Positions 23,716 through 35,340 of a stretch of DNA of 64,000 nt are shown here, piece by piece. The position numbers and the translations under genes were made by a program. Every line of letters starts with the position of its first letter. Position 1 is the stretch's first letter. The stretch covers positions 18,944,484 through 19,008,483 of the forward strand of contig CM059579.1 of the NCBI GenBank assembly GCA_030386875.1, read 5' to 3'. This DNA is from Morinoia aosen. Lineage: Eukaryota; Arthropoda; Malacostraca; Amphipoda; Talitridae. The notes under the pieces were generated by a model that searched no databases, was not told where the DNA came from, and worked only from the letters and a program-made list of their open reading frames with translations.

Positions 23716-24536
23716 AATGTTCTATAATCAAGGGACTAGGTATGTTTCTAAGAGTCTCATAAAGTTAAAGATTAAAAGATTAAAACACTGCACCAATATT
23801 TCAGAATAATATATATATGTCATATTGATCAATCCATCTACAAATCCAAAATTCCAAATTAACAGAGATATGGAAAAATTCAATGGGTTTTGAGCATAAA
23901 TCAGCAAATAATAAACCTGTCCAGGATACTTCATGCTGCACTGCATGTCTGCATGCCAATACCAGATCATATTATATTAGGGTAAGTTCCGAAAATTCTT
24001 CCACTTTGAAATTCCGTACACACCAGGTATATTTTACTATAACAAGCTAGTATGGAGTTGAAGTTCATCGAAAAGTGGTTCACGTGGTAACTGTTGGTTT
24101 ATAATATTGTATAATTGCCACACACCGCAAATAAATATCACTGTTGGAACAAAAATGACAGCCCAAGTGAATGACCTGCGTTTCAGTTGCTTATGAAGTC
24201 GTCACACCTTAATTGACTACCATTTTGCATCGCCGACAAAAAATTTTTCCGTTAACGAAGTTGTTGTGTTAGGCGATGTCGTACCTGTGTGAGTGTTGAC
24301 AGCTCTAGTGCTGCCATTTTACAGTTTTATTTCTCCCATTGTTTGTTTCTGAGGTGTACTAAATTTCAAATCTTTTAACGGCTTGTGTTATTACTTCGTC
24401 CACATGTACGGAGTTTTGAAGAAATCATTTATATGAATTCGTTTGTTCGTACAACGTTTTTTCTTCAAGTTTCTCCTCATTGTTTATGATCCTTAATATC
24501 TTTTCAGGTATAGATTTTATAGTTTATGAATTGGAA

Positions 24537-25060
24537 CGGCAGGCCGCAGCCGAGACGGTTCAAGAAACGGTTTTTGAAAAGTGCAGAAATTTCTTGAGAA
24601 TTTCTTGAGTCCTACTTCAAACTTTAGTCCACCACTTGTAACTTTTGAAAGAATGCATCTATCAACTTCAAATTACTCCAAAACGAAAGAACAAAACATT
24701 TTCTACAAAGGTGTTACAATCACATTCAAAAAATTTTCCTGAGAAGTACAGAAATTCTTCGATAAAAATGTTTGATTCGCGTGACATCGCGAGCGTGAAA
24801 GGGTCAACTAAAGTCTTTCGTTGGCGCGTGAGTCGTACAGGTTCATCGCAGAATTTATGTACTTTTCAGAAACAATTTTGAATATGTTTATAACACCTTT
24901 GTAAAAAATGTTTTGTTCTTTCGTTTGACAGTAATTTAAAGTCGATAGGTGCATTCTTTCAAAAGTTACGATTGGTGGACTGAAGTTTAAAGTAGGACTC
25001 AAGAAATTTCTGTACTTTTCACAAACCGTTTCTTGAACCGTCTCGGTTGCGGCCTGCCGG
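24537..25060. repeat. Palindromic foldback element, copy A
   Basis: Starts CGGCAGGCCGCAGCCGAGAC and ends with its inverse, with arms that match over most of their length. It is highly similar to copy B at 25235-25762. It is non-coding. A clear target duplication is not seen at this copy. Confidence 0.85.
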
Positions 25061-25234
25061 TGCCTTGCACACGCTCTTGAAGCGTTGTTTTTGAAACACC
25101 ATATTTATCACTTGCGTTGCGTATACTCAAACTTCCATTTTTTATCTCTGCTTATGCGTGAACGAGATCATCATTGCAGTAGTGGTGTTTTACGAGGAGC
25201 CATAATTTAAGGTCAACATTTGTCCCAATTCATA

Positions 25235-25762
25235 CCGGCAGGCCGCAGCCGAGACGGTTCAAGAAACGGTTTGTGAAAAGTACAGAAATTTCTTGAGTCC
25301 TACTTCAAACTTCAGTCCATCACTCGTAACTTTTGAAAGAATGCACCTATCGACTTGAAATTACTCTCAAGCAAAAAAACAAAACCTTTTCTACAAAGGT
25401 GTTATAAACACGTCCAAAAAAGTTTTCTGAAAAGTACAGAAATTCCTCAAAATGAACCTGTACGACTCACGCGCCGTCGAAAGACTTTAGTTGACCCTTT
25501 TGCGCTCGCGATGTCACGCGAATGAAACATTTTTATCAAAAAATTTCTGTACTTCTCAGGAAAATTTTTTGGATGTGTTTATAACACCTTTGTAGAAAAT
25601 GTTTTGTTCTTTCGTTTGAAAGTAATTTGAAGTTGATAGGTGCGTTCTTTCAAAAGTTACGAGTGGTGGACTAAAGTTTGAAGTAGGACTCAAGAAATTC
25701 TCGAAAAATTTCTGTACTTTTCACAAACCGTTTCTTGAACCGTCTCGGCTGCGGCCTGCCGG
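25235..25762. repeat. Palindromic foldback element, copy B
   Basis: Starts CCGGCAGGCCGCAGCCGAGA and ends with the inverse. TA lies outside both ends (25233-25234, 25763-25764). Each arm contains GGTTCAAGAAACGG and CTACAAAGGTGTTAT blocks. Copies A and B together give four near-identical arms within 1.2 kb. Confidence 0.85.
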
Positions 25763-26163
25763 TATCAAAACGTACGTATCAAATCCATTAAAAATGAACA
25801 CGCTATTATATTACAAAAAATTTGAACGCTCACAGGTAACTTTAGCGCTAAACAAAAATATAAATTTCAGTTTAGAGGGTGTACGAACTTTTGTGATGAG
25901 GTTCGAAACGCGGTCGAAATTTTAAATTAATTTCGAATTTGGTACAAACTATCGAAAATTTCAGTTGGACAAAGTGTTCGCAAAGCAAGTTGTTTTTTTC
26001 ATATCAAGATTTGAAAGATCCTTTTTAGAGCAAAGCACGATGAACCCAATGCATTTGCGCTTATTTGACGGTATTTGCTGCAGCAATAGCGATCTTGAGA
26101 ACCGTTTGAGAGGGTTTGAAGTTTGAACCGTTTAAATCGGACAAACATTCGGACTTTACCCTA

Positions 26164-26782
26164 GTAGTAGTAAAACCGCTAGAAACCTGGTTTTACTACT
26201 AATACTAGATCATAGTGAACACTAATAAACCTATTGAATGGAAAAGTGGGTTACATCTGAATGGTTGTATCTTGATTAGATATCTGTTAGAAATTATATG
26301 AACATGCTGTTATTTTTGTTAAAATGATTGTCTGGGCACTTTATAGAAACTGTTAATGATGGTGAAGGGTTTTAAATATTTTTGAAATTTTTATTTCAGT
26401 ATCTTACTTAGCATTAGAATAAAACATGTATTCCTCACCTATGCTGCTTAGTGTTGGGTCATACAGAAAAAAAACTGTGAGACCTTATTATGCTTGAACA
26501 GAAATTTTCAATCACTTATTCTAGTTTTCCATTTTGGAATAAAATGACCAGGTCAGCTGGTCAAGAACAATTAAAAAGTCACTTGGCCACTAAGGGGTCA
26601 ATAATACTACTACAGAGTAAGACATCACCCTTATCAAGCTTTTTCTGGAGTGAAACATCTCCTAATAGAGGCTGCGCCTGCACGTAAAAAGTCCCTCCTA
26701 CAAAGTTTACCTAGTCGATTACTCGATGATCATTGAAAACCTTTGGGGTGGTCAAAAGAGAAAACTATCCTTATGTAGTTTT
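26164..26782. other. Intergenic, nothing recognised
   Basis: No supportable gene. Short ORFs are not similar to known proteins. Confidence 0.45.
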
Positions 26783-27194
26783 GGTTTATGTTGAGGAGAT
26801 GCAACTAATTGATTTTCAAAATTTTGTTGCCTGTATCATGGTAATGACATTGAAATAAACAACTTTTCTTCTATACACTTTTTGGGGCAAATGAGGATTT
26901 AACGAGTTATAGTGGTAAATTACATACTGCAACTCCAGTATTTGAAGCAAGAAAAAATTGTTTGAGTGAAAGACTACAATGGACTCTTCCTTCCGACGCC
27001 TTAAGACGCGCTCGAATAATTTCTTCCCGCTTCAAACACTAGAGTTGCGGTAAGTAATTTTCCGCTATAACTTGTTAAATTCTCATTTGCCCCAAAAAGG
27101 GCATTGAAGAAAAGTTGTTTATTTCCATATAATTACCATGATACCGGAAAAAAAATTTCAAAAATCGATCATTTGCATCTTCTTAACATTAACT
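26783..27194. mobile_element. Long-TIR element, fourth member of the 8-bp-duplication family
   Basis: Left end GGTTTATGTTGAGGAGATGC, right end the inverse of AGTTAATGTTAAGAAGATGC. The exact 8-bp duplication GTAGTTTT lies outside (26775-26782, 27195-27202). It shares the AAATAAACAACTTTTCTTC and CAAATGAG blocks with the copies at 20.1 and 22.6-23.7 kb. Length is 412 bp, non-coding. Confidence 0.88.
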
Positions 27195-27428
27195 GTAGTT
27201 TTCATTTTGGAAACTTTATTTTTCTAAAAAATTAGAGGTTTCAAGTTTTTCTTTATTTTTAAGGGGTTTTAAAAATATATAATTTTTTGGCATGAAGGTA
27301 ATTTCAAAATTTTTAGAGAAAAAATATGAAATAAGTTTATTAGATATTTTAATCAATGTTTAAAATAATTTTGATTTGTTTCCTGTACCTAATTTTGCCT
27401 TATTATTTACTAAATTTGGCCATTATAG

Positions 27429-27934
27429 AGTGCTCACAAAAATTGAAAATTCTGCTCCAAAGAATCACTAAAGGAACACATTTAAAAAATTTTTACTTGA
27501 ATGACATTCTGCTCGCTGATGCGTAATTTTAGAATTATTTGACTTTGAAGTTATAGGAACGTTGAATATAAAAGTAAAGGAATGGACACGTAAATGTGCT
27601 GTAATACGGTATTGACGTAACAATGGGTGAGGTTTGGTCAGATAATGTTAGGTTAGTTAAGTAAACTTACTTAAAATAACATAAATCAACCTAAAATACC
27701 TAACCTTAACTTACCCAAACCAATGCTGTTTTTCTCCTGCCAAAAAAGTGAGCGTAACCCAACAATGCGGTGACCAAGCAACTGACTATATAATGTTATT
27801 CTTATCTGAACGTAATTATTGTTATATCTCAAAAATGACGCATCAGCAAGCAGAATGTCATTCTTGTAAAACGTTTTTCAACGTATTCCTTTAATGATTC
27901 CTTGGAATAGAATTTTTAACTTCCATGAGTGCAT
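27429..27934. mobile_element. Small long-TIR element (MITE), family unknown
   Basis: Arms of about 110 bp are inverted matches. The left holds AAAATTCTGCTCCAAAGAAT and GAATGACATTCTGCTCGCTG. The right, inverted, holds AAAATTCTATTCCAAGGAAT and GAATGACATTCTGCTTGCTG. Exact ends and target duplication are not clear. The middle has a GGTTAGGTTAG-like run. Confidence 0.65.
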
Positions 27935-28129
27935 CAAACTTCATGATGACCCCAAATTTTTCTATAGAGTACTGTTCATTTTTGAGAATTAATGATTTAT
28001 CAAATGTGTAGTTCTTGTATTATATTATTATTAAAGAAGCCATAAGATTGCTTAACGTCAGATGGTCCATAGGTTTTTAGCTTTCTTTTCTGATTGAGTT
28101 AAGCTCACTGCTCAGGGAACCTACTCTAA

Positions 28130-28355
28130 CACGTTATGTGCGGCGTGACCCACCGGTGGTCATTTAGGTGTTTTTCATAACGCTGTTGGCAATTTTTTAA
28201 ATTAAATTAAATTAGAAAAATTTTTATAAATACTAAATGAAAGTTAAATGAAGGCATGATCCAGTCAATGTTTGCTATTTTCAAAATTTCTTACTACAAT
28301 TGACTAAATTTGAGCTGGATATTTAACTTCAGTTTAACCCGCCGGACTTAGCGTG
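28130..28355. mobile_element. Short piggyBac-like MITE
   Basis: Left end CACGTTATGTGCGGCG, right end the inverse of CACGCTAAGTCCGGCG. CTAA lies on the left and TTAA on the right, as expected for a decayed TTAA duplication. 226 bp, non-coding. Family is assigned from the TTAA and the short terminal match only. Confidence 0.5.
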
Positions 28356-28382
28356 TTAAAGGTTCATTAATAAACTAGTATA

Positions 28383-28934
28383 CAGTAGTGCCCCAACTTT
28401 CCCGCCTAATTGGTACTAAAAAGTTGGCGCAAAAGTTAAAACCGCTAAAGTGGGGGCATTGACCCTATGGAAAAAATAATCGGTTCTGGACCTATCCATA
28501 AAATACCTTAGCCTCCATATAAACAAATACAAAAACAAATAACAGCAAATAAAAACAAGTACATTCTATCATGAAAAACAATTGTACATGAAATAAAATC
28601 ACGGCCGTCAATATGTAGTCACGGCCGCACGACAATAGGACCACGTGCGCATATGAAGGCGGAAAGGTATGTACTGTGACAAAAACACAGTGACGTCACC
28701 CAAAGTTATCATAGTAAAATAAAAGTTTATTCTACATTTGATATTTTTATCTTGATAATTTAAAAAATGTCAAAGTTAGTTATAAATATAAAAGTGTAAA
28801 TATTGCCCGACACACAATTTTTCGCCGCGAAAGTGGGATCGGTTGCCGTGAAAGTGCAAAATGTGGAATATTTAGGGTATAGCGGAAAACAGAGAACCGC
28901 GAAAGTAGATGTCCCGAAAGTTGATGCACTACTG
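28383..28934. mobile_element. pogo/Tigger-like MITE
   Basis: Left end CAGTAGTGCCCCAACTTTC, right end the inverse of CAGTAGTGCATCAACTTTC, with TA outside both (28381-28382, 28935-28936). CAGT...TA is characteristic of pogo-type elements. 552 bp, with no transposase remnant. Confidence 0.78.
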
Positions 28935-29000
28935 TATTTTGTAATATTCTTCAATCTCACTGTCGTGAAATAAACGCAAAAACCTTAAGGCAGGTTTTAA

Positions 29001-29646
29001 CCCCTTCCCCAACAATTTTTCTGGTAAAAATGTTTCTTTTTCAGACTAATTTTTCCATTTTGGTTCTATATTGTATTTTTGATACTGGTTATGAAAACAG
29101 TCTGTAATTATTTTTCTTCCCATTTTTGTGGTCAAGTTTTTATTTTTGAAAATACCTTTGTTGGCAAAAATGAGTCAAATAGTCATTGTCTGATGTTGAG
29201 AAATAGTCATTGTTGAGAAATTGTCATTGTCTGATGAACTGGCAGAGTTATCAGAAGTATTCAAACTTCTGAGGGAAGGTTCATATTCACTATCTTTTGT
29301 TGAACTAGACATTTGGGATGTAACACTTGAAAATGCCACAAAAAAATGAATGCAAATGTGGAGGCAAACTACACCCATCCAACAGCAATGAGCAATGGCT
29401 GTTGGAGCTAGTCTAGTAACAATGTCCTTGAAATCCCACAGCTCTGCCCTATCGTCTCTGCCAGGCGTGCAATTTGACGAGAATACTTGTTTCATACGTA
29501 GAATGGCTTACAAAGGCTTAAAATCGAGGAGTATATACGCATGTGGCTGGTTTTTGAAGGTAAAGTTCTAGACAAGTATACATGTTGACAACTGAAAAAA
29601 AAACATTTTATGAAAAGGAGTACACACATTTCTGTCGGGGAAGGGG
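29001..29646. mobile_element. piggyBac-like MITE
   Basis: Left end CCCCTTCCCCAACA, right end the inverse of CCCCTTCCCCGACA, with TTAA outside both (28997-29000, 29647-29650), the piggyBac target. 646 bp. A minus-strand ORF (29175-29495) with an acidic, Ser-rich end (KDSEYEPSLRSLNTSDNSAS) could be a remnant of a transposase N-terminus, but nothing diagnostic is present. Confidence 0.78.
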
Positions 29647-29650
29647 TTAA

Positions 29651-30155
29651 TCAACTAAAAATTACCATTAACTTTGAAAATACAGATTGCTTCGTACATC
29701 TATCCTAAACGCCGGTAGACAGGGTACACAACGAAGTTTTGACATTTCAATCTTAATATGACACTTGCCTTTTTCCATTTTAATTGGTAAAATACTATTA
29801 TATTTATGTGCTTGCATAATAGGATGTAATAGAATACAGCATCATTAAAAGTGCTTATATTGATGCTATAGAAGTTGTAGTCCCCTATTGTCTAGAACTT
29901 TTGTCAGTGCAGAGTTGTGATATTACATAATGACTTTGGTCTTCAGCGTTCTTAAATTTCATAGAATCCTGTTCTAGTATTCTAACTAAATTGGAATTGC
30001 TAGCAATCTCAGTATAACTTGTATGTCAAAAGCTGCTGGTAAAATATGTATAATTTTGAAAACTTATATAAGTGCTCCTGGTAATGATAATCACAAGCAG
30101 AGTGAATAAACAGTCTAAGTAAAATATTCCCCTCTCTACTGGTTTGATTAACTTC
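29651..30155. other. Intergenic, nothing recognised
   Basis: Spacer between two piggyBac-like elements. No gene was seen. Confidence 0.4.
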
Positions 30156-30159
30156 TTAA

Positions 30160-30991
30160 CCCGTCTCCACATGGCCGACCTACCGGGAGGTTTGAAGAAA
30201 ATGGTTCAACTCTGTAACTTCCTGTGCATTCATTATTCAAGTTAAAAGTTTCATTGGGGTTTCATTGTAAAGGGAGAGAGTTGCTCTTTCTGTCAATGGG
30301 AAAAAAATGCTGCAACCCCAACAAAAATCTACAGAATTTGAGTTTTTATTTCGGTAAAATACAAAAAATCAGAAATCGGAAAAACACTGGCCATTTTTTA
30401 TTTATTGCACTTTCATGTTTTTTTATGATGCATTTTCATAGATTTTGAGTTGCTGAATCATGTGGTATGTGAATTTTTTTCAGGTCTAATAGTTCCTGAG
30501 TAATGTGTATTATATGTAAAACACAGCTTTTGTTTTTCAGTTCATTTTGTGTGTAGGCTGTTATCGAGCAGTTTCATTGCTTATTAAGAATTTGATATGC
30601 TTAGAGCTTTTCCTCCCAAATAAAATGATGGTATTATTTTTTACCTAGAAGGAAATCTGTGGATTTGGACTCCCATTTTTGAAACGAAAAACATAAAAAA
30701 ATAAAAGCCGACCTTCTAAGAGGCAGAGTGTGTGCTGGTATGCCTCAGCTGCACTGCTGGCCTTCTAAGAGGTTGTGCAGCGCCGGTAGCTACACTCCAG
30801 ACTGAGCAGAAGAATTTATAAAGATTTGAGCTTGGTACCTCTCCTCCCCTGTTCCCCCCACCTCATTTTACCTTACACCAATGAATAGCGCTCAACGAGA
30901 CGCTTAAGACCATATATGGTAACCCTAGGTTTGCTGATGTGACATGTACTAGCTTTGCCGACCTTCTAAGAGTCCAGGACGTGGCAACGGG
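30160..30991. mobile_element. piggyBac-like MITE, second family
   Basis: Left end CCCGTCTCCACATGG, right end the inverse of CCCGTTGCCACGTCC, with TTAA outside both (30156-30159, 30992-30995). 832 bp. It contains repeated GCCGACCTTCTAAGAG motifs near 30709 and 30957, with a related GGCCTTCTAAGAGG near 30759. No coding part is recognised. Confidence 0.65.
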
Positions 30992-32099
30992 TTAACTTGC
31001 AAATGGCCATTCGTGATTATATTAATCTATGTTCTGCAACATATTGTAGTGAATTACTTTTCAAAATAGCTATGAAGTGAAAATGTTGGCAAAATATGAG
31101 CTGCAACAAATTTACTACATCACATCAAAAGGGAAGCAAAAATGCTCAGTAGTAGTGATGTACTGATGTATCGGTATCGGTATCGGCAGTATCGGCCATT
31201 TTTAGTGGTATCGGTATCGGCAAAATTCGGCCGATACTTTACCGATACTTTCCAATAATACGTATTTTATCATTAAAATGAAGGTCATAAATCATGAAAG
31301 TAAAAGTATGTAACCTAATAATACCCGTTGTGTGTTTATTTATATATTTATTTGGTGTCCGCTTCAACATAGGTTGTGTGAGTTTGCGGTATCATGGATA
31401 CCGAACTCTTCAGTGTAACATTAAAAGATGGCGTTTTCATGCATTCAAATATTTGACATTTTATTAGGATACTTTTTGTTAGGATAGGTTAGCTCAGATT
31501 AGGAAAGCCTAGGTTAGGTTAGCACAGGTTAGGTAATACTGACAGAATTTTTTCTCGGGTCCACCTAGTTAACGATGACATTGTCCATGGAATCTCCACG
31601 GGTCCTGCTACTATCTAATAATACCCTTGGTTTATTTGGAGTATGCTTCTTCCATTTTCTTTGTCACGCTCATGAGGAGAGTTATAGTGACCGTATCTGT
31701 GATACGAGTTTCACCAGTGCGCAAGTACAGGAATATTTTTCATCACGGGGGCTGTTAGGATGGATACATTCGTTACCACATTTGGAAAATTTGTTCAAGA
31801 AAGTTGGTGAATCCCGTCATTTTTGACGCGCTGTGCGTACTTGTGATCAAATAAAGAGTCTATTCATTTCTAGTAAATTAGCTAGCTAACTATTGAATTA
31901 TAGCGTTTAATCAGGCCCGCTAACTGAATTCACACAACTTTGAATTCCCGACGAGTCATGGTCATAACTGAAAGCTATGTAGCATGAATAGTTAAACCCT
32001 GTGGCGACATAAAATTATTATACTTTTACAACTAAAACCTATATAGTTTGACCTGATGTCCATATCTTAAAGTATGTGACAGGCTAAAAAAAACGAACT

Positions 32100-33390
32100 A
32101 ATTTAATGAAGTTGAAGGTGCATTTGAAAGTTTTTGTGAATTTAATATAAAAGTAGCTGAAAATTCTATTTTAATTTAGCTTGTAAATCGTCAAATATTC
32201 CGAAGCTAAGAATTTATTTTAATTTAGCAAGTATATCGTCGTTCATAACGAATCTTGTATTTTTCTTCTATGTTAAGATGTTTGAAAAATTCACGAACAA
32301 TCTTATAGTTGAATACATCTGAACGGGTCAGTTGTTTGCTAAAAATAAAATGTTGGATACAGTCATTAAAGGAAATCACAAAAACAAAAAAAATCAAAAC
32401 ATGTCCCAGAGTAAATAAAATCGACAAGATCTACTTACAATTTGCAATGGGTAGGAACTGTCAGAATTGTTGAGGGCCGGTTTTCGTTTAAAAATATGTA
32501 GCGACTCTAAAATTCCGAGGTCACATGTAGTTGAAGCCGAATATAAGATTTTTAAGTCCGCAGAGGATATCGGTGCGTTGCATTTTACTGCGTGATTACG
32601 TACGAATATTGCGAATGGGTTTCCCGTGCGGAAGCTTCAACCCCGATGTTCGGCCACCCTGATATAAAAATATTGTGCCGTCCGTCATGCCGACGTACGA
32701 GGATGTGCACTGCACACAACTGTACAACTGTAAGAATAAATCAGAAAGGCTCGCTTCTCCATCAAAAGCATATCTTTGTACCGGAATTGTATAATTTTAA
32801 TGTTGCTTCTTTTTTCCGGTACAAGGATACGCTTCCGATGGAGATGCGAGCCTCTCTGATTTATTCTCAACAGTTGTACAGTTGTGTGCAGTGCACATCA
32901 TCTTACGTCGGCATGACGGCACAAAATTTTTCTATCTGAATGGCCGAACATCGGGGTCGAAGCTTCCGCGCGGTGAACTAATTAGCTTACTCCTCACACT
33001 CCGCAGTACGTAATTACGCAGTTAAATGCAACGTACCAACATCCTCTGCGGACTTCAAAATCTTAGATTCGGCTTCAACTGCATGTGACCTCAGAATTTT
33101 AGAATCTTTGCATATTTTTAAACGAAAACCGGCCCTCGACAATTCTCATAGTTCCTACCCATTACAAATTGTAACTAAATAATAATCTTGTCGATTTTAG
33201 TTTTTCTGGGACATGTTTTAATTTTACTTTTATTTTCTTGATTTCCTTTAATGACTGTATCCAACATTTTATTTTTTCTTTTATTGCAGACATAATGATT
33301 TGTAAATTTACGAACTGATGATGGATCTGGACTCCGAAACGTATTCCTATTAAATATCATAAATTTTCTTGAAATTTTCATTTTAAATTC
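32100..33390. mobile_element. Palindromic Penelope-like remnant (GIY-YIG ends joined head to head), copy 1
   Basis: Two 3' portions of a Penelope-like element face each other around a centre at about 32790. The right half on + reads FFRYKDTLPMEMRASLIYS, then YSCVQCTSSYVGMTAQNF and further EHRGRSFR-like residues, matching the linker and GIY-YIG nuclease start of Penelope-like proteins. The left half is its inverse. The right end carries a hammerhead-like motif; the left equivalent is missing in this copy. Broken, with no RT. Paired inverted truncated copies are common for this class. Confidence 0.75.
33311..33352 (+). ncRNA. Hammerhead-ribozyme-like motif, Penelope type
   Basis: The core CTGATGA is followed by a short stem II (GGA...TCC) and GAAAC, then GTATTCC. 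This is the catalytic core order of the minimal hammerheads known in Penelope-like elements. Stem I and stem III pairing is weak by eye, so activity is not claimed. Confidence 0.5.
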
Positions 33391-35133
33391 CTCATCTTAT
33401 AGATGGTTGCGTGTTTGCGGATATTTTCGGTTTCGGGGCTTATCGAATTTTACTATTTTCTTTCGCCAAAGTATGTACTCGTATTTGGTGTGAATAACAC
33501 AAAAATGACAATCCTTTTTTGGAGAGATTATTGTTTTTGTCCACTTTTGGAGCCAGTTGCTATAATAGCTAGTCTACATTACGTTGCAATACGATTAGAA
33601 ACACATATCTATTGAATGGATTTTATTTTGTTATTTTTCTCAATAATATAGTTTACATAGAAAGAGCATTTTATTTTTCATAATCGGAAACTTTATTGTC
33701 AATATTTTGATATTAGTAGGATATATTAGCAAATAATTTTATTTTAACTCCCATGTAGGGGTTATAATGGTTTTATTTTAATACAAGTGTGCACGGTCCG
33801 CCAAAAATAGGATTCAATACCTTTCATGAACGAATTTTCAAGATGTAAATGACAAACAAATACAGTATATCCATCCTAACAGTACCCGTGATGAAAAATA
33901 TTTTTGTACTTGCGCACTGGTGAAACTCGTATCACAGATACGGTCATTATAACTATCCTTATGAGCGTGAGTGACAGAGAAATGTAAGAAACAGACACCA
34001 AACAAATAAACCAAGGGCAAGGGTATTATTTGGTAGCAGCATGACCCATGGAAATGCCAAGGACAATGTCATCGTTAAGCAAAATGGACCCATGGAAAAA
34101 TTCCGTCAACATTATCTAACCTATGCTATCCTAATTCTATGTCGTGACTCACACCGCCGCAAAGTACGTTCACGACGCGAAGGCGTAGCGATCGTCATTA
34201 CATGGTAGCAACTGCGGTTCTTGTAGGCCCCACACCACTAATGCGCTGTCCACTGTTGCCAATGCGTGGAACGTAAAGTCGGGTAGGTTTAAAATGTTTA
34301 TACCGAGCACATATGCACAAGAACACACAAAGCTCTCTTGACTCGGAGTTCCCCTCCGGTGACAAATTACCATTACTCAGAAACGATTACTTCGGGCACA
34401 GCTGTTCTCAAAATTACTATATTTCATTTAATGTCTTTTAATTATTCAATATGGCCTGAAAGCTGCACAAAAGCGACATGGTTAGGAAAAATGCGCAAAT
34501 TACGGCGATCACAACAACCTATCCAATACTACTAACCTATCCTGATAAAATGTCAAACATATCAATGCATGTACAGACAATTTTTCAATGTTACACTGAG
34601 GAATTCGGTATTCATGATACCGCAAACTCAAACATCCTATGTTTCTTGAGAAGCGGACACCGAACAAATACATAAACGAACATACAACAAGTATTATTAG
34701 GTTAGATGATTGTAAAAGTATTGGTATCGGTAGTAGTATCGGTCAAAGTATCGGTATTTTCAAGTATCGGTATTTTCAAGTATCGGAGTGTCGGTATCGG
34801 TATCGGCCAAAAAATGGGTATCGGTATCGGTATCGGCATCGGCCAAAAAAATGGTATCGGTACGTCACTACTCAGTAGTATATCCACTCCTTTCAACAAC
34901 CCCATGCAGACAGTTCTGCATTACTTAACAAATAGGAGAGTAATGAGTTTAAAATTTTTGTGATCTTAGGATTTAAATGTTGGTACTAAAAAATTAATTG
35001 ATTGATGTATATTTTTAATTTGAATGGATGTCATTTATTTTTTTGGTAAATTTTAAATTTTACGGATTATTAATGATTCAGTTGTCTTTTATGTCATTTT
35101 TTCTTTTGTTATTATTTTATTGATTTTTTACAG

Positions 35134-35220
35134 AGTAAATTATTGTGCTCAAAGTGTATGTGATAACCTCTAATACTACTACTGCTGTTGCTGCTGCTGC
35201 TGCTGCTGCCACCAGCCAAC
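35134..35220 (+). other. WASp: WASp 5' UTR exon segment with CTG/TGC repeat
   Basis: A plausible acceptor TTTTTTACAG ends at 35133. The segment then runs to the ATG at 35221. It contains about a dozen CTG-type triplets (about 35178-35208) ending just before ACCAGCCAAC-ATG. Upstream UTR exons and the promoter are not identified. The promoter could lie in the preceding repeats. Confidence 0.6.
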
Positions 35221-35340
35221 ATGTCAGGCCATCCCATGCCAACAGCTCCCAAGAGACAGCCTCAACAACATGCTAGGTCTTCTCTTCTCACTGATGAAGA
35301 GAATCAACTTCTGGGGAAATTGGTTGGCAACAGAGTGTCG
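35221..35340 (+). CDS. WASp: WASp coding exon 1: N-terminus, start of WH1 domain
   Basis: This is the first coding exon of a Wiskott-Aldrich syndrome protein homologue, the Cdc42-regulated activator of the Arp2/3 actin-nucleating complex. Its 40 codons begin MSGHPMPTAPKRQPQQHARS and continue SSLLTDEENQLLGKLVGNRV, matching the SLLLT-QEN--L---LG start of the WASp WH1 (EVH1) domain. The ATG is the first in the exon and follows an in-frame-stop-rich UTR. The exon ends in phase 0 at the consensus donor GTAAGT. The next exon is 6.1 kb away because a hAT-like composite and SINE-like repeats occupy intron 1. Confidence 0.88.

Larger units (their letters stand above)
23980..26161 (-). mobile_element. 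pogo/Tigger-like relic with two palindromic insertions
   Basis: Ends are GGGTAAGTTCCGAA on the left and, inverted, GGGTAAAGTCCGAA on the right, with TA outside both (23978-23979, 26162-26163). On the minus strand, 25205-25060 carries the start of a Psq-type helix-turn-helix: MAPRKT, then NGSLSIRNASDKYGVSKTTL and QERVQG, with internal stops. This is the N-terminal DNA-binding part of pogo/Tigger transposases. The DDE domain is missing, so it is an internally deleted copy. Two copies of a palindromic element (24537-25060 and 25235-25762) sit on either side of the helix-turn-helix fragment. Confidence 0.75.
31153..34870. mobile_element. hAT-like composite element, copy 1
   Basis: Termini are TAGTGATGTACTGATG and, inverted, TAGTGACGTACCGATACC. 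The exact 8-bp duplication CTCAGTAG lies outside (31145-31152, 34871-34878), as for hAT elements. TATCGG repeats fill about 100-150 bp inside each end. Inward, left and right arms are inverted copies of each other over much of their length (GGTGTCCGC block, ATCTGTGATACGAG block). At the centre is a palindrome of Penelope-like DNA (about 32100-33390). The 3718-bp element encodes no transposase, so it is non-autonomous. The ORF 31575-31826 (with ICDTSFTSAQVQEYFSSRG) recurs in the other arms but has no known match. Confidence 0.88.

Noticed and set aside
31480-31540. GGTTAGGTTAG run as an interstitial telomere (TTAGG)
   Set aside because: The units are irregular and few. Similar short runs occur elsewhere in the window and look like background sequence.
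34639-34963. ORFs with IGIGIGQK or RYRYRYR-like repeats
   Set aside because: These are translations of the TATCGG subterminal repeats of the hAT-like composite.
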